A DNA stretch of 64,000 nucleotides from Roseomonas sp. GTDB lineage: Bacteria; Pseudomonadota; Alphaproteobacteria; Acetobacterales; Acetobacteraceae. Every line of letters starts with the position of its first letter. The first letter of the stretch is position 1. Of the stretch, positions 36,544-45,236 are shown in pieces. The translations under genes were made by a program, and so were the position numbers. The notes beneath the pieces were generated by a model. It saw nothing but the letters and a program-made list of their open reading frames with translations, was not told the origin of the DNA and did not search any database. The DNA lies in contig JADCFX010000002.1 in NCBI GenBank assembly GCA_020249285.1, positions 94,591 through 158,590 on the forward strand. The letters run 5' to 3'.

Positions 36544-37415
36544 GCGCGCGCCCCGAAAAGGCCGGTCGGGCGCAGCAGCAGCACCAGGATGAAGATCAGG
36601 AAAATCCCGATCTGGCCAAGGCTATCGCCGAAATAAAGCCCGCTCAGGCTTTCCACCACGCCGATGAAAAGCCCGCCCAATAGCGCGCCGGTCACGCTGC
36701 CCATGCCGCCCAGCACCACAATGGTGAAGGCCACCAGCACAAAGGCATTGCCGACACGGGGTGAGACATAAAAGAAAGGCAGCAAAAGGCAGGCTGCGAT
36801 GGCAAGGCAGGCGGTGCCAATGCCGAAAGTCACGGCATAGATATGCGCGACATCAATACCAACCAAGGCAGCGCCAGTGCGTTCTTTCGCGACTGCCCGA
36901 ATGGCGCGCCCGGTATCGGTGCGCGTCATCAGCACAAACAAAAGCAAGGCCACCAGCAGCGTCACGCCAAAGCCGATCAGCCGCGGGAGAGAAAGCAGCA
37001 CATCGCCCATTTCCACCATGGACATGGCATAGGGCACACGCACCGTAAGTGTATCGGAACGGAAGATTGCCAGCATGGCGTTTTCGATGATGATAGAAAG
37101 CCCAAGTGTCACCAGCAGCATGTTTGAATCATCGCCACGGCTTGCGGGGCCAATCACCAGGCGCTGCACCAGATAGCCCAGCACAAAGAACAGTCCCGCC
37201 AGCGGCACCATGGCCGCATAGGGGTCAAGCCCGAAGGCGCCATGCGCGACATAGGCCGCATACATGGCAAGCGTCAGCAAGGCGCCATGGGCGAAGTTAA
37301 TGATGTGCAGTACGCCGTAAACCAGGGTCAGGCCCAACGCGACAAGCCCATAGACGGCCCCCATCAGAAGGCCGTTCGCCACGGCCTCCAGCAGAATTTC
37401 GGGCGGGTAGCCCAT
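36540..37415 (-). CDS. livH: Branched-chain-type ABC permease LivH
   Basis: 291 residues from the ATG at 37415, one base after the livK stop. Multiple membrane helices carry the LivH motif GLVALGLTLVYGVLHIINFAHGALLTLAMY (residues about 22-51) and the coupling loop TGRAIRAVAKERTGAALVGID. It is the partner of LivM in the importer. An in-frame start at 37454 would overlap livK and is rejected. Confidence 0.92.
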   Translation of the reverse strand: MGYPPEILLEAVANGLLMGAVYGLVALGLTLVYGVLHIINFAHGALLTLAMYAAYVAHGAFGLDPYAAMVPLAGLFFVLGYLVQRLVIGPASRGDDSNMLLVTLGLSIIIENAMLAIFRSDTLTVRVPYAMSMVEMGDVLLSLPRLIGFGVTLLVALLLFVLMTRTDTGRAIRAVAKERTGAALVGIDVAHIYAVTFGIGTACLAIAACLLLPFFYVSPRVGNAFVLVAFTIVVLGGMGSVTGALLGGLFIGVVESLSGLYFGDSLGQIGIFLIFILVLLLRPTGLFGARA

Positions 37416-37416
37416 A

Positions 37417-38628
37417 TCAGCCGGTGACGGGATAGATCGGCTGAGCGTCCGCAAAGGCGCGCGGGAAGATCACCTTGATATCGCCGTTCTGCACCTGCGT
37501 ATTCACCGGCACGCCACCCTGATTCTGGCCATTGACGAATTGCGTCGGGCCATAGGGCATGATGTGGCTATCAAAAGCCGGACCCGTCGCCGCCAACGCC
37601 TGGATCAGCGCCGCGCGATCCGCACGGCCCGCGCGTTCCAGCGCATCGGCAAACAGCATCACGGCGGAATAATTCAGCGGGACATTATACAGCCAGAAAC
37701 GATTCTGTGCTTCCACGCGACGGCGCAATTCAGCGGTTTTCGTCTTGCGCGGATCAGCCCAATGATTGCAATCCATCACTAGATTTGCTGCTTCAGGGAA
37801 TTCCCGCACGAAGCGGAAATTGGAAGCCGCGCCATTCAGGATGCAGTAAATCCCCTTCGGGCGAATGCGCCGCTGCTGCAAGGTTTGCGACAGTAGCACG
37901 AATTCCGCGTAATAGGATGACGGGATGATCAGATCAGGATTGAGCGCCCGAATGCGCAGCGCCACATTAGACATATCGCGCGATGGCGTGGGGTGGGCGA
38001 TTGTCTCCAGCACCTGAAAGCCGCGCTTGGGCAGTTCCGCATTCAGCAAGCGCGCCATGCCGGAACCGAACAGCCCATCCTCATGCACAATCACGGCGGT
38101 GCGGGAAGGCTTGCCGGCAGCGTCATTGATGGCGACCAGATTATCCAAAGCTGTCGCCGTCACGGTGCCAAAGCCAGGCCCGAAGCGGAAAGTATTCGTC
38201 AAGCCGCGCGTGACGATCTGATCGGATACGCCGACATCCACAATGTAGGGTAGATCATAGCGTGATGCTGCCTGGGAAGCGGCCAGGCAGATCGGGCTCG
38301 CGAAGCCACCCACAATCGCCAGCACGCCTTCGGCCTGCATTTTCTCAACCTCGGCCACGCCACCATCGGGGGTGGAGCGCGCATCGCCGAACACCATTTC
38401 AATCGAGGCACCGCCCAGCGCCTTGATGCCGCCGCCGGCATTGATATCGGCAATGGCAAGCTCTGCGCCCAGGCGGCCATATTCGCCATCCTGCGCAAGC
38501 GCGCCGGTCACGGGCTGAAGGATACCAAGCTTGATAGAGCGCGGCTGCGCCTGGGCAATGGCCGGGGTGGCGAGCACCAAGGGGGCGGCAAGCAGCGCCT
38601 GCCGCCGGGAAAGGTTGAAAGAAGACAT
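37417..38628 (-). CDS. livK: ABC transporter substrate-binding protein (LivK-like)
   Basis: 403 residues with an export signal containing SRRQALLAAPLVLATPAIAQA, possibly Tat-type. The mature part is a type I periplasmic-binding fold (KLGILQPVTGALAQDGEYGRLGAELAIADINAGGGI, VLAIVGGFASPICLAASQAA, YDLPYIVDVGVSD). It binds the solute for LivHMGF. As the first gene of an 11-kb operon ending in hydantoinase and molybdenum-hydroxylase genes, its ligand is probably the degraded compound. Confidence 0.9.
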   Translation of the reverse strand: MSSFNLSRRQALLAAPLVLATPAIAQAQPRSIKLGILQPVTGALAQDGEYGRLGAELAIADINAGGGIKALGGASIEMVFGDARSTPDGGVAEVEKMQAEGVLAIVGGFASPICLAASQAASRYDLPYIVDVGVSDQIVTRGLTNTFRFGPGFGTVTATALDNLVAINDAAGKPSRTAVIVHEDGLFGSGMARLLNAELPKRGFQVLETIAHPTPSRDMSNVALRIRALNPDLIIPSSYYAEFVLLSQTLQQRRIRPKGIYCILNGAASNFRFVREFPEAANLVMDCNHWADPRKTKTAELRRRVEAQNRFWLYNVPLNYSAVMLFADALERAGRADRAALIQALAATGPAFDSHIMPYGPTQFVNGQNQGGVPVNTQVQNGDIKVIFPRAFADAQPIYPVTG

Positions 38629-38709
38629 CGGAGACTCCCCTGTTATGACCTAGAAATGGTCATGCCCCAGGCTTTGCCAATGGGCCAGGGGGAATCTGCC
38701 TCAGGTCGT

Positions 38710-39207
38710 TCAGCGCCGCGGCGCGGCCACGCTCCGGTGGGGGGTAGCCCCGGCGCCGCAATCAGGTGCCGAAATTGGCTGAATAACGTTATGGTTGACT
38801 GAGAATTTGGCCAATTGCCCCGGGGGCAACGCCCTTACTTGCTGCAAGATCACTTCGGCATCGCTGCAGAAGAAAGACCCGGCGCGGGTAGCATCCATGG
38901 CATGATCTTGGGAAATATTGGTGTAGTATTGATCAAACCGGGTCTGCCCTGCCCCACCATAGGCGCGACGGAAATAGCCTTGGATCACGTTAGCCGCCGC
39001 CGAGAGTTCGGCACTATGGGGTTGAAAAGCGTTGATCATGCGCGTGCGATCAATTTTGCACTGCATCCCAATGACCCTCAAGTAACTATTCATGGCCCAG
39101 GTATCTGCAGCCTGTCTTTCCTCAGGCCTCAGGCAGGTATTCGCCAGCACAGGGCCGGCAATCAGAACCGGCAGCATCGCCGCCATCAACACGCGCTTCA
39201 AACCCAT
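38710..39207 (-). CDS. Secreted protein of unknown function
   Basis: 165 residues from the ATG at 39207, preceded by GAGAGGA. A cleavable signal (MGLKRVLMAAMLPVLIAGPVLA) is followed by a mature protein with four Cys (in NTCLRPEER, GMQCKID, FFCSDAE and APDCGAG), which could form two disulfides in the periplasm. I do not recognise the family. It is flanked by unrelated genes. Confidence 0.65.
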   Translation of the reverse strand: MGLKRVLMAAMLPVLIAGPVLANTCLRPEERQAADTWAMNSYLRVIGMQCKIDRTRMINAFQPHSAELSAAANVIQGYFRRAYGGAGQTRFDQYYTNISQDHAMDATRAGSFFCSDAEVILQQVRALPPGQLAKFSVNHNVIQPISAPDCGAGATPHRSVAAPRR

Positions 39208-39311
39208 AGGAATTATCCTCTCATCGTCAAAGGGTGGCGAATCGGCCACCGCATATGACCCCTGTCGCGCATATAGGGCTTTGCCGGCGTGATGGGAACC
39301 GAATCGGCCGA

Positions 39312-39914
39312 TCAGGCGGCGCGCGGTTTGAACCGCGCCAGCCCCTTCTGAAACCGCGCATGGTCAGCAAGCCGGCGATCCAGGAAATCCAGCGCCGATT
39401 CCAGCCCATCGCCGCGCCCGCTCAGCCAAAAGGCCAGCGTGGCGCTATAGATACCGGCCAAGGTTGCGCGGCGCGTGTACCAGGAAAAATCAGCAGATTT
39501 ATCGCCCGCTGCATACCAGATGGCGCTGACGCTGCGCGCCAGGCTGCGCGCGGCAATCGGCGCATTCCAGGGAAGTGCCAGCAAGGAAAGCGCCGCGCGC
39601 AGCGCATCGCGGTGCGGCTCCGCCGCTTCGAGCCGCGCCTTGATCAAGAAACGCACGCGTTCATGGGTGCGCATGCCCGCCAAATCAGCCGCAAGCCCAG
39701 CCGCTTCCATGCGTCGGTCCGCCAAGTCTATCCAGGCCTCAATGGCCGAGATGGCGCCGCGCGGGAACATCCATTCGGCATCTTCCGGCGCCATGCCGGC
39801 ATCCTTCAGCCCCTCGGCAATGGCGCTGCCCTGCCAGCCATAAAGCGGCACCAGGGGCAAAATGGCGTCCAGCGCGGCATCCCGCGCATCACGATCCGGT
39901 CCGGCTTCCATCAT
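39312..39914 (-). CDS. COQ9-family protein
   Basis: 200 residues. The N-terminal half resembles a TetR-like helical fold (DAALDAILPLVPLYGWQGSAIAEGLKDAGM). The C-terminal block WYAAGDKSADFSWYTRRATLAGIYSATLAFWLSG is the conserved COQ9 lipid-binding signature. COQ9 delivers ubiquinone intermediates to the COQ7 hydroxylase. It overlaps the end of def by ATGA, so respiratory quinone synthesis and N-terminal protein processing are translationally linked here. Confidence 0.9.
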   Translation of the reverse strand: MMEAGPDRDARDAALDAILPLVPLYGWQGSAIAEGLKDAGMAPEDAEWMFPRGAISAIEAWIDLADRRMEAAGLAADLAGMRTHERVRFLIKARLEAAEPHRDALRAALSLLALPWNAPIAARSLARSVSAIWYAAGDKSADFSWYTRRATLAGIYSATLAFWLSGRGDGLESALDFLDRRLADHARFQKGLARFKPRAA

Positions 39915-40429
39915 GGCTTTTGACTTTCATTCTTTGGCGGGTTGAACCGGGCCAATTCTTCAACAAACCCAAGGCGAGACAAATCCGTCATCCGCATAGG
40001 GTATAGGACACCTTCAAGATGGTCATATTCATGCTGCATGACGCGCGCGGCCATCCCGGCGGCTTCGCCTTCTATCACAGTGCCGGCGATATCCTGGCCG
40101 CGAAAGGCGATTCGCGCCGGGCGCTGCACCGCGCCGCGCAGGCCCGGGATGGAAAGGCAGCCTTCCCAGGCTTCCTCGACCTCCTCCCCCAGCGGTTGAA
40201 TTTCCGGGTTGAACAGGGCGGAATGCCCGCCAGCGGCCGTGCGCCAAATAAAAAGCCTAAGGGAAACATGAACTTGCGGGGCGGCCAGGCCAAGCCCACC
40301 GATATCTTCCAGGGTTTCCACCATATCGGCGACCAGGCGGCGCATCTCAGGCGCTGTGGGGTCCGCCACCGCCTCGGCCCGTTGCAGCAGCACGGGGTGG
40401 CCCAGCCGGGCGATTTTCAGAATGGCCAT
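39911..40429 (-). CDS. def: Peptide deformylase
   Basis: 172 residues. All three metal-site motifs are present: GLGLAAPQ (45-52), EGCLSIP (89-95, metal ligand Cys91) and QHEYDHLEG (132-140, His133, Glu134, His137). It removes the formyl group from nascent proteins. It is divergent from rpsU and is followed by COQ9. No fmt gene is adjacent, which is the usual partner in many bacteria. Confidence 0.96.
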   Translation of the reverse strand: MAILKIARLGHPVLLQRAEAVADPTAPEMRRLVADMVETLEDIGGLGLAAPQVHVSLRLFIWRTAAGGHSALFNPEIQPLGEEVEEAWEGCLSIPGLRGAVQRPARIAFRGQDIAGTVIEGEAAGMAARVMQHEYDHLEGVLYPMRMTDLSRLGFVEELARFNPPKNESQKP

Positions 40430-40601
40430 GAGATTCCCGCGTTAGAATTGGGCTTTTTATATAATTGGCCTGAAAAACCTTGAAAGGGGCTTCCGGCGCA
40501 GTGAATCATTATGCTAGACACCTTCTTTCTGGACGGGCGCCGGACATTCGGCTGCGCGTCTTTTGTTTTGAACCAGCGATCCATGAAGGGGGTTGTGCCG
40601 C

Positions 40602-40805
40602 GTGCAAGTCGTCGTTCGTGATAACAATGTTGATCAGGCGCTGAAGGCGCTTAAGAAGAAATTGCAGCGTGAGGGGGTCTTCCGTGAAATGAAGATCCGC
40701 CGCCATTATGAAAAGCCGTCTGAGCGCCGCGCCCGCGAAGCCGCGGAAGCTGTGCGCCGCGCCCGCAAGGTGGAGCGCAAGCGGATCGAACGCGAAGGCT
40801 TCTGA
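40602..40805 (+). CDS. rpsU: 30S ribosomal protein S21
   Basis: 67 residues from the GTG at 40602, giving the family N-terminus [40 protein letters not shown] and a basic C-terminus. A TTG three codons earlier (40593) is the alternative. The AAGGGGG ribosome-binding site lies about 8-15 nt upstream. S21 helps mRNA engagement on the 30S subunit. It is followed by a hairpin terminator. Confidence 0.96.
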   Translation: MQVVVRDNNVDQALKALKKKLQREGVFREMKIRRHYEKPSERRAREAAEAVRRARKVERKRIEREGF

Positions 40806-40836
40806 TTACCGCCCTTGCAGGGTGGTTGATTGCAAT

Positions 40837-40870
40837 CCGCGGCACGGGGGAACTCGTGATCCGCGGTTTT
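40837..40870 (+). terminator. Candidate rpsU terminator
   Basis: CCGCGG (40837-40842) pairs with CCGCGG (40861-40866), inside which CACG (40843-40846) pairs with CGTG (40855-40858). The hairpin is followed by TTTT and a T-rich run. It is 32 bp after the rpsU stop. Confidence 0.55.
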
Positions 40871-40880
40871 GCTTTCTTAG

Positions 40881-41084
40881 TTATAAGCGTGATGCCAGCT
40901 TGCGGGCCAAAAGATAGCCAAGCCCCCCGCCCAAAGGCGCAGCCGGCAAGGCCAGCAGCCAGCCAGCGTGGGAGCCAGCCACCACCAGGGCCAGGCCCGC
41001 GTAAAGGGTCAGGCCGCCCACCAGGCTGCCCACCACACCGGCCGTCAGGCCAAGAACCAGGATTTCTTCTCGCGATACGCTCAT
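40881..41084 (-). CDS. Small two-helix membrane protein, unknown
   Basis: 67 residues from an ATG at 41084 (83 if started at 41132). Two hydrophobic stretches (ILVLGLTAGVVGSLVGGLTLYAGLALVV and WLLALPAAPLGGGLGYLLA) suggest a hairpin in the inner membrane, with a positively charged tail. It is encoded opposite to rpsU and rpsD in the gap between them. No family is recognised and the ribosome-binding site is weak, so it may not be expressed. Confidence 0.45.
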   Translation of the reverse strand: MSVSREEILVLGLTAGVVGSLVGGLTLYAGLALVVAGSHAGWLLALPAAPLGGGLGYLLARKLASRL

Positions 41085-41278
41085 GCCTTCGGGGATGGGG
41101 CCGGGCGCAGGGTTTGACAAGCCCTGAGGCACGGAATATCACGCGCCCTCCTTCCGGGAATGTGGACGGGCCTTCGGGGTCCGCTCCCGCCCTGGCCAGC
41201 CGGCCTGGGACTACCGGGACAACAAGGCCCCAATGGGCATAGCAAGAAAGGCCACCGCATCCGCGGTGGAGTGAGCGC

Positions 41279-41896
41279 ATGACGAAGCGCGCCGAAAGCA
41301 AATACAAAATCAATCGCCGCCTTGGTGTGAACCTTTGGGGCCGCGCGAAATCGCCGATTTCCAAGCGCGAATATGGCCCCGGTCAGCATGGCCAGCGCCG
41401 CAAGCAGAAGCCGACCGATTTCGGCGTGCAGTTGATGGCGAAGCAGAAGCTGAAGGGCTATTACGGCAATATCGGCGAAAAGCAGTTCCGTAAATATTAT
41501 GAGGAAGCCGTGCGCCGTAAGGGCGACACTTCCGAAAACCTGGTGGAATTGCTGGAACGCCGCCTTGATGCGGTGATCTATCGCATGAAGCTGGCCGTCA
41601 CCCCCTTCGCGGCACGCCAATTCGTCAATCACGGCCATGTGCTGATCAATGGCAAGCGCCTCAATATCCCGTCCTATTCGGTGAAGAATAGCGATGTGAT
41701 CGAGGTGAAGGAAAAGTCAAAGCAATTGACCGCTGTGCTTGATGCAACGCAGAGCACGGAACGCGACGTGCCGGAATACATCGAAATCGATCACCGCGCG
41801 ATGAAGGGCAAGTTCCTGCGCGCGCCGAAGCTTTCCGATGTGCCTTATCCGGTGCAGATGGAACCCAATCTTGTGGTCGAATTCTACAGCCGCTGA
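41279..41896 (+). CDS. rpsD: 30S ribosomal protein S4
   Basis: 205 residues, family length. The alphaproteobacterial N-terminus [26 protein letters not shown] is followed by the S4 RNA-binding domain ([39 protein letters not shown]) and a C-terminal LVVEFYSR. S4 nucleates 30S assembly. It is transcribed alone and ends in a strong terminator. Confidence 0.98.
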   Translation: MTKRAESKYKINRRLGVNLWGRAKSPISKREYGPGQHGQRRKQKPTDFGVQLMAKQKLKGYYGNIGEKQFRKYYEEAVRRKGDTSENLVELLERRLDAVIYRMKLAVTPFAARQFVNHGHVLINGKRLNIPSYSVKNSDVIEVKEKSKQLTAVLDATQSTERDVPEYIEIDHRAMKGKFLRAPKLSDVPYPVQMEPNLVVEFYSR

Positions 41897-41922
41897 TCAG
41901 GGTTTATTGCCGCATGGTGCAA

Positions 41923-41951
41923 AGCCGGTGCCTTCGGGCGCCGGCTTTTTT
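41923..41951 (+). terminator. Rho-independent terminator of rpsD
   Basis: A 10-bp stem (AGCCGGTGCC with GGCGCCGGCT, one T-G pair) with a TTCG tetraloop is followed by six T. It lies 26 bp after the rpsD stop and is the clearest hairpin on the plus strand. Confidence 0.92.
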
Positions 41952-42051
41952 GTTTGGAAACGCAGCGCGCAATTTGCGGGCTTGCTTGTCTGCCCATGCC
42001 AATTACTGGAAGCTGTCGCACATACCGGAAAAAATGAGGGGGAGTGAGCAG

Positions 42052-42933
42052 ATGAAGGAACGGATTGCCGTATTCGGCATGGGGCAGATGGGGGCGAATA
42101 TGGCTTCTCGTTTGACCGAACAGGGTTTCGATGTGCTTGGCTATGACATCAACCCAGCCCGCCGGCAGGAATTGGCCGAGCGCCAAGTCGCGGTTGCGGA
42201 TACGGTTGAGGCAGCGCTTGCCGGCCGCCCCGTGGTGCTGACCAGCCTGCCCGACCCGGCTGCGGCAAAAGCCGCCTGGCTGGCACCAGGAGGCCTGGTG
42301 GATAAGGCGGCACCGGGGACACTCATCATCGAGCTTTCAACCCTTGATCCGGACACGATGCGCGACATTGCCGCCGCCGCTGCCGCCAAGGGCATCGCCG
42401 TGCTGGATTGCCCCGTGAGTGGCGGGCCGATGGAATCACTCCGCGGTGAATTGGTGCTGATTGTGGGTGGCGATATGGCCGATATCCGCCGCGCCGAGCC
42501 AGTGCTGCAAAGCCTGGGACAATCCTGGTCCCACACCGGGCCCATTGGTACCGCAAAGGCGGTGAAGCTGGTCAATAATATGATGTCCATGGGCAATGTA
42601 CTAATCGCCTGCGAAGCCTTCGCGCTGGGTGAGGCAGCCGGTGTCGCGCCCGAGACGCTTTATCAGGTGCTGTCACAAAGCGGCGGGCGTTCCTTTCATT
42701 TCACGAAGCGCTTCCCCAAAGCGCTCAAGAATGATTTCGACCCCGGCTTTAAGATGGAGCTTGGCGAGAAGGATCTGGCCTTGGCGATTGATTTCGGCAG
42801 GGCTTTGCGCCAGCCAACGCCGGCTACTTCGGCCGTTCGCGAATTGATGGCGCAGGCCTTGGCCACCGGGCATCGCGGCCGGGATGTGGTGGCGCTGCTT
42901 GAAATGTTTCGCGGTTTTACCGCGAAGAAATGA
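42052..42933 (+). CDS. Beta-hydroxyacid dehydrogenase (3-HIBADH / tartronate semialdehyde reductase family)
   Basis: 293 residues from the ATG at 42052, preceded by GAGGGGGAG. The Rossmann motif AVFGMGQMGANMASRL is at residues 6-21; DCPVSGGPMES and the catalytic-Lys helix KAVKLVNNMM are typical. Reaction: NAD(P)-dependent interconversion of a beta-hydroxyacid and its semialdehyde. A longer frame to 41914 would cover the rpsD terminator and is rejected. It converges with a hydratase gene, with which it may share a catabolic role. Confidence 0.9.
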   Translation: MKERIAVFGMGQMGANMASRLTEQGFDVLGYDINPARRQELAERQVAVADTVEAALAGRPVVLTSLPDPAAAKAAWLAPGGLVDKAAPGTLIIELSTLDPDTMRDIAAAAAAKGIAVLDCPVSGGPMESLRGELVLIVGGDMADIRRAEPVLQSLGQSWSHTGPIGTAKAVKLVNNMMSMGNVLIACEAFALGEAAGVAPETLYQVLSQSGGRSFHFTKRFPKALKNDFDPGFKMELGEKDLALAIDFGRALRQPTPATSAVRELMAQALATGHRGRDVVALLEMFRGFTAKK

Positions 42934-42964
42934 GGCGCGGCCGCGACCGCGCCAACAAGGCTCA

Positions 42965-43732
42965 TCAGGTGAAGGTCAAAGCAACCGTTCCCAGGGTATC
43001 GAATTCGACCAGCACATCGCAGGGACCATCCAGCCAGATCGGCGGCGTGACAGAGCCCAGGAACACCACCTGACCGGCGCGCAGCCCGCCAAATTCACGC
43101 GCGCAATCCGAACCGGCTAACCAGGCCAGGGCTTCCATCGGATGGCCGAGTAGATCAGCGCCTACCCCTTCGCCGCGCACGGTGCCAGCCACCGTCATGC
43201 GCCCGCGGGTCGCCCCCAGATCAAGCGCGCGCCAATTGGGCGTGGGCGCGCCCAGAACGCCGGCAGCATGGAAGACCTGATCCGCAATCAGGCTGGGCGT
43301 GCCGAGCACTGCCAAATCGCCATAGCGTTTTTCGACAATCTCTATCGCTGGAAACACCTCGGCAACTGCGGCGGCGACGCTTTCGCGCGTATGCGCGCCA
43401 TGCGGCAGATCCTGGCCGAGCCTGAGCCCCACTTCGCATTCCACACCTGGGTTCAGGAAATCGGCGAAGCGGAAGCTTGCGGGCGTATTGCGGAGCCCTT
43501 CCTTCGGCACGAAGCCGCCGGCGGGGCCGGTCAGGCCCAGGATATTCTGCATCTGCTTGGTGGTGGCGCCGATCTTGAAGCCGGCCGGCGGCACCGCGCC
43601 CAGCTTGGTCGCCACCTGATATTGCAGTTTATAGCCTGCCGCCGGTGTCGCTGGGGCGGCGGCTCCCAGCGGTGCCAGAATCTGCTTGGCGCGGCGCGTG
43701 GCGAGGATATGTTCGGCTGTGTCCTGGCTCAT
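42965..43732 (-). CDS. 2-keto-4-pentenoate hydratase-family protein (cytoplasmic)
   Basis: 255 residues of the FAH-like hydratase/decarboxylase family. Blocks include GYKLQYQVATKLGA, GFKIGATTKQMQNILGLTGP, PGVECEVGLRLG with the acidic metal ligands, FPAIEIVEKRY and GHPMEALAWLAGSD. No signal peptide, in contrast to the homologue at 9370-10227. The expected role is hydration of a 2-oxo-4-enoate in aromatic-type catabolism. It is 21 bp downstream of a creatininase-family gene on the same strand. Confidence 0.88.
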   Translation of the reverse strand: MSQDTAEHILATRRAKQILAPLGAAAPATPAAGYKLQYQVATKLGAVPPAGFKIGATTKQMQNILGLTGPAGGFVPKEGLRNTPASFRFADFLNPGVECEVGLRLGQDLPHGAHTRESVAAAVAEVFPAIEIVEKRYGDLAVLGTPSLIADQVFHAAGVLGAPTPNWRALDLGATRGRMTVAGTVRGEGVGADLLGHPMEALAWLAGSDCAREFGGLRAGQVVFLGSVTPPIWLDGPCDVLVEFDTLGTVALTFT

Positions 43733-43753
43733 ATGAAGCCTCCCGTTTCTTGA

Positions 43754-44551
43754 TCAGCGTGGTCCTTGGGCGCGGCCTGGTGTCCATACCGGATCAGGCT
43801 TGGCCCAAAGCGACGGATCGCGCAATTCCCGCGCCAGCCCCGCCGCCATGGCTTCGAAAATTGCCTTGCCCTTTTCTGGCGTAGCCGCGCGGGCATCGCC
43901 AAGCACACCGGTGACCGGTGCGCGCTCAGCAAAAGACCAGAAACGCATCAAGGCCTGGCCAGAGGTATCGAAATTCCCCGGCGAGACGGAATTGGCAATC
44001 TGATCCATCCGCACTTGGGAAGGATCAAGATGCAGCCAAAGGCTGGTTTCGCCCTCGCAGGCGTGTTGGATGCCGGGCTGCGCCGTGAGGGCAGCGGCAA
44101 TTTCCTTTGGCGCCACTTTGGTGATGGAGGTTGTCAGTACCGGCACGCCGAATTCATGCGCCATTTCGCGTGATGCAACGGCCAAAGGTTCAGCATTCCC
44201 GCCATGCGAATTGAACAGAATCAGCCGCGAAAACCCATCCGCCAGCAGGGATCGCATCACGCAGCGCAGCACGCCGGCGAAGGTCGCGTAATCCAGGCTG
44301 ATCGTGCCGCCAAAGGGGAAGTGATGCTCAGACAAGCCCATCCACATGGGCGGCAGCACCACGGCGGGCAGATCGGCGCATAATTCAGCGGCGCGAATGG
44401 CGACCGAATGACCGATGAAACTATCGGTCCATACCGGCAAATGCGGCCCATGCTGTTCCAGTGCTGCAACCGGTAGAATCACCACGGCATGGCGTTCCGC
44501 GAGTCCGCGCAATTCCGGCGCGGTCATGCGTTCGAAGCGCGTTTCGGTCAT
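43754..44551 (-). CDS. Creatininase-family amidohydrolase
   Basis: 265 residues from the ATG at 44551, overlapping no upstream gene but 4 nt after the AhpD-like stop. Metal ligands fit the family: Glu32 and His34 region in LEQHGPHLPVWTD (with Asp43), the NSHGGN motif, and ACEGETS close to the third ligand Glu. Family members open cyclic amides such as creatinine or degrade formamidopyrimidine intermediates (MftE, ArfB). The true substrate is unknown. No mycofactocin or riboflavin genes are adjacent. Confidence 0.9.
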   Translation of the reverse strand: MTETRFERMTAPELRGLAERHAVVILPVAALEQHGPHLPVWTDSFIGHSVAIRAAELCADLPAVVLPPMWMGLSEHHFPFGGTISLDYATFAGVLRCVMRSLLADGFSRLILFNSHGGNAEPLAVASREMAHEFGVPVLTTSITKVAPKEIAAALTAQPGIQHACEGETSLWLHLDPSQVRMDQIANSVSPGNFDTSGQALMRFWSFAERAPVTGVLGDARAATPEKGKAIFEAMAAGLARELRDPSLWAKPDPVWTPGRAQGPR

Positions 44552-44555
44552 TGGT

Positions 44556-45128
44556 TCAGCCCCTGCCCATGGCATAGAATTCTTCATTCGGGCGCAGATT
44601 GGTCACATTCGCGAGCCGGTTCGACATGCCAAAGAAGGCAGCGATGGCGGCAATGTCCCAGATCGCTTCATCATCAAAGCCAGCTTCGCGCAGGGCTTCA
44701 TGATCCGAATCATTTACCTCATTGGCGCGGTCGGTCACCTTTAACGCGAATTCCAGCATGGATTTTTGCTTGGGCGAGATATCGGCCTTCCGCCAATTGG
44801 CGGCGATTTGGTCCGCGATCAGCGCATTCTTGGCACGGATGCGCAAAATGGCGCCATGCGCCACCACGCAATATTGGCATTGATTGCGTGATGAAACGGC
44901 CACCACGATCATTTCGCGTTCCGCCTTGGAAATCCCTTCGGATTTATCCATCAGCGTATCGTGATAGGCCATGAAGGCGCGAAACTCCGCCGGGCGATGC
45001 GCCAGCATCAGAAAGACATTCGGGATGAAGCCGGATTTTTCCTGCACTGTCAGGATGCGGGCACGGATATCTTCCGGCAGGGCTGCGATATCGGGGATGG
45101 GGGTGCGGGCAATCGGGGGCTTGGTCAT
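44556..45128 (-). CDS. AhpD-like peroxidase-related protein
   Basis: 190 residues of the carboxymuconolactone decarboxylase/AhpD fold. The redox motif CQYCVVAHG has Cys84, Cys87 and His91, and the N-terminal part IQ-type EKSGFIPNVFLMLAHRPAEFRAFMAYHDTLM is typical of the uncharacterised peroxidase-related group. It probably reduces peroxides or participates in a decarboxylation or thiol relay. It leads the three-gene minus-strand cluster with creatininase and hydratase. Confidence 0.88.
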   Translation of the reverse strand: MTKPPIARTPIPDIAALPEDIRARILTVQEKSGFIPNVFLMLAHRPAEFRAFMAYHDTLMDKSEGISKAEREMIVVAVSSRNQCQYCVVAHGAILRIRAKNALIADQIAANWRKADISPKQKSMLEFALKVTDRANEVNDSDHEALREAGFDDEAIWDIAAIAAFFGMSNRLANVTNLRPNEEFYAMGRG

Positions 45129-45236
45129 GTCTGGCCTATCCTAGTGTGGCGTGATCTACCTCAGCAGATCACGCCCTTCCTGGTTTTGGAAGCCTTACCG
45201 GTAGCCAGCCCAGCAGCTTCGCGGAGTAATCGCCCC

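Noticed and set aside
40480..40515. TTGAAA / TATGCT as a promoter for rpsU
   Set aside because: The 24-bp spacing is too long for a sigma-70 promoter.
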